This document shows, piece after piece, positions 62,436-64,000 of a stretch of 64,000 bases of DNA. Origin of the DNA: an uncultured Lachnospiraceae bacterium. GTDB lineage: Bacteria > Bacillota > Clostridia > Lachnospirales > Lachnospiraceae. How positions within the stretch are numbered: the first letter of the stretch is position 1; every line of letters starts with the position of its first letter. A program made the position numbers and the translations under genes. The notes below the pieces were generated by a model, which was not told the origin of the DNA, made no database searches, and saw nothing but the letters and a program-made list of their open reading frames with translations. The stretch is taken from assembly GCA_934352055.1 (NCBI GenBank), contig CAKRJY010000004.1, positions 62,001 through 126,000 on the forward strand, read 5' to 3'.

Positions 62436-63497
62436 TTAACACAAATCAATTTCCAGACCCAAATGGCATCCTCCATTACACAAATAATTTTTTTCACAAC
62501 TAATACATTTCTGTTTTTTCTCTTTCCGAAAGTTTTCAAATATATCGCTGTCCCATGCGTCTTGGATAGATGTTGGCTTTAATTTGATTTTATATTGTCC
62601 TGTTTGATTATCAAACGAACAAGGATATGCCACAAGTTCACTATCAATGTACATAGAAAATCTTGCTGCTTCACATGGATCTATAGATTGAGCACTTATG
62701 TTTTTCTCATAATTACATAATACCGGAGTAAAACATGTATCAAATCCAATATCAAATGAATATTTTCTGCCTAACACGAGTTCAACAAATCTATTTAATC
62801 GTTTATCACATTTCACTTTTTTCTGTTTACACCCCAATCCAACTGGTTTATATAGAATAAATATAATTGCACTTATTCCGGCAGGCCAAACATTATTTTC
62901 CAATCTATAAATTGCCTCGTCAATGGTTTTATCTGAAACAACAAAATGAATATTTGTTATACAGCCAGCCTTCACAAATTTTTCAATAGCATCACCTGTA
63001 ACACAATTACTTTCTTCATTGTTTATTAGCCTTGAATAATATGAAACTGCAACTGCTCCACAATTTTTTTTAATTAAATCAACCTCTTCAAATGATAAAA
63101 GATATCCACTAGTTGTTAAATTAGGAACTATTCCTGCAGATTTCGTAATCTCCAAAATTTGCCCGAAATGTTTATGTTTATTGGGATCACCAGCTCCGCC
63201 TAATGCAACCTGAAATGTTTTTCCCATGCACTGATTAATAATCCATCTATAGTCTTCTAATGACATATCCAATTTATACGATGATAATGCATTTTGATAG
63301 CAATCAATTCCTGCATTTTTGCATATACCTTTTCTTCCCGATATACAACTCCCCATAACGCCAATATCAATCAATTCTGGAAATGACCTGTATTTTGCAT
63401 CTTCATGAGTTTCATATATGTCACTTCTTATTAGGGTTCCATTTTTTTCATTAAACAACTCATAAAAACGATATTTTTTGTCCACATATACTTTCAT
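62436..63497 (-). CDS. Radical SAM/SPASM protein with atypical CX7CX6C motif
   Basis: 353 residues. The candidate radical SAM cluster is Cys51-x7-Cys59-x6-Cys66 (GSCISGRKGIC then GIDCYQN) instead of CX3CX2C. Barrel features follow: ALGGAGDPN, LTTSGYLLSFEE and VAVSYYSR. The C-terminal SPASM-like region has CISCEKNYLCNGGC and further Cys (CEAARFS, VAYPCSF), so auxiliary clusters are likely. Such proteins often modify peptides. It starts 6 nt after the preceding small gene. Confidence 0.82.
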   Translation of the reverse strand: MKVYVDKKYRFYELFNEKNGTLIRSDIYETHEDAKYRSFPELIDIGVMGSCISGRKGICKNAGIDCYQNALSSYKLDMSLEDYRWIINQCMGKTFQVALGGAGDPNKHKHFGQILEITKSAGIVPNLTTSGYLLSFEEVDLIKKNCGAVAVSYYSRLINNEESNCVTGDAIEKFVKAGCITNIHFVVSDKTIDEAIYRLENNVWPAGISAIIFILYKPVGLGCKQKKVKCDKRLNRFVELVLGRKYSFDIGFDTCFTPVLCNYEKNISAQSIDPCEAARFSMYIDSELVAYPCSFDNQTGQYKIKLKPTSIQDAWDSDIFENFRKEKKQKCISCEKNYLCNGGCHLGLEIDLC

Positions 63498-63503
63498 AAA
63501 TAT

Positions 63504-63902
63504 TTACCACACACAGTTTCTGCCATTAATATATAATCCATTCTCCTCTAGTTCAAAAGAATCCGTAGTAAAAAAACTAGTCAACGTATCTTCGTCGCTG
63601 CTTGTATATCCTATATATGAATAAAAGCCCTTTTCCTTATATTTTTGAAATTTTTTTGCAACTTCTTCCCCAAACACTTCCTTTACGTTTTCATAATTCA
63701 TTTCATCAAAGTCAAAATATCTTAAGCCCCTAGAAGTTCCATCAATAATATTTTCACATAACTCCCAAGCATATTGCTCTATAACTGTTCCTTTTTTAAA
63801 CCCAAGTTTCCTAAACAAATATTCTGGTGTTAATTGTTTTTTCGATAATATAAGAAAATTTGTTGAAGAGCTATTTGTAACATATCCTACTCTAATCTTC
63901 AT
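63504..63902 (-). CDS. Small protein with TNSSSTNF N-terminus, possible radical SAM substrate
   Basis: 132 residues beginning MKIRVGYVTNSSSTNFLI. I recall this N-terminal Asn-Ser-Ser-Ser motif from many otherwise unrelated small Clostridia and phage proteins; its meaning is not established. The rest is acidic/aromatic (RYFDFDEMNYENVKEVFG, FTTDSFELEENGLYING). The start at 63902 has GGGGGGAG upstream; an ATG at 63920 would delete that spacing. It is coupled to the radical SAM gene and overlaps the partial ORF upstream. Confidence 0.72.
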   Translation of the reverse strand: MKIRVGYVTNSSSTNFLILSKKQLTPEYLFRKLGFKKGTVIEQYAWELCENIIDGTSRGLRYFDFDEMNYENVKEVFGEEVAKKFQKYKEKGFYSYIGYTSSDEDTLTSFFTTDSFELEENGLYINGRNCVW

Positions 63903-64000
63903 TTCTAACTCCCCCCACATAAGTCTTGAATATTTCTACCAAATCATCATCATACTCAAATGAATATGAAATTTGATCTCTTTTAATTTTCATATTTGTA
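63892..64000 (-). CDS. Partial or short ORF at the window edge
   Basis: A reading frame continues to the right edge and stops at 63892, overlapping the next gene by 11 nt (translational coupling). From the only ATG in view (63993) it would be 33 residues, MKIKRDQISYSFEYDDDLVE and on; the frame is still open upstream, so the true start may lie outside. Unknown function. Confidence 0.45.
   Translation of the reverse strand, partial: TNMKIKRDQISYSFEYDDDLVEIFKTYVGGVRNED

Noticed and set aside
1..64000. CRISPR arrays, tRNA and rRNA genes, transposases
   Set aside because: Looked for regular spaced repeats, tRNA-like cloverleaf motifs and transposase motifs by eye; none convincing.

Overview
The window looks like chromosome of a gut Lachnospiraceae (low-GC Gram-positive anaerobe of the Roseburia/Blautia type). 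The reasons are moderate AT richness, AGGAGG ribosome binding sites, Rho-independent terminators, a B12-independent glycyl-radical 1,2-propanediol dehydratase, a ThiW/CytX salvage operon and lipoprotein signals of Firmicutes style. I cannot fix the genus. No rRNA, tRNA, CRISPR array, transposase or phage gene was seen.

Layout. 1-5.8 kb: the end of a GHKL histidine kinase, a membrane-anchored GH3 glycosidase with swapped domain order and a hairpin over its ribosome binding site, and a convergent GH2 glycosidase. 5.8-8.5 kb: a Zn/Cd efflux operon (ArsR repressor, HMA chaperone, P1B-ATPase). 8.6-13 kb: a DUF11 protein, a TraX-like membrane protein, and a divergent pair of hybrid cluster protein (hcp) and a Crp/Fnr regulator whose shared palindrome sits at -41.5 of the predicted hcp promoter. 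13-24.6 kb: housekeeping genes (NYN-LOTUS RNase-like protein, aldo/keto reductase, FKBP, phosphoesterase, YgjP protease, HAD phosphatase, hybrid sensor kinase, cardiolipin synthase, tcdA, rplY) with a 581-bp palindromic repeat element between tcdA and rplY. 24.6-28.7 kb: a five-gene thiamine salvage operon (thiE-thiD-cytX-thiW-thiM) without a visible TPP riboswitch.

28.8-55.4 kb is the centrepiece, a complete L-fucose utilisation region. FucI, FucU, an FGGY kinase and a ribose-type ABC importer bring in and process fucose. A 13-kb operon encodes a bacterial microcompartment: PduU, EutP/PduV, FucA, HbpS-like protein, PduP, alcohol dehydrogenase, four BMC-H proteins, PduL, the BMC-P vertex protein, PduS, PduT, a DeoR regulator, the glycyl-radical propanediol dehydratase and its activase. 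Fuculose-1-phosphate would be cleaved to lactaldehyde and DHAP. The lactaldehyde would be reduced to 1,2-propanediol, dehydrated to propionaldehyde, and converted to propanol and propionyl phosphate. Targeting-type helices on FucA, PduP, PduL and the alcohol dehydrogenase suggest that even the aldolase step is encapsulated. At the end of the fucose-uptake gene string, between the two operons, lie a ParA-family ATPase and an overlapping small, Lys/Thr-rich, probably disordered protein. I propose that this pair is a McdAB-like positioning system for the microcompartment; this is the most interesting hypothesis in the window.

55.4-61.7 kb: an old-yellow-enzyme-type oxidoreductase, a FUSC-family membrane protein, a membrane-anchored 5'-nucleotidase and small surface or unknown proteins. 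61.8-64 kb is visibly more AT-rich and holds a candidate peptide-modification cassette: a radical SAM/SPASM protein with an unusual CX7CX6C cluster motif, coupled to a small protein with a TNSSSTNF N-terminus, plus a membrane protein and a partial upstream ORF.
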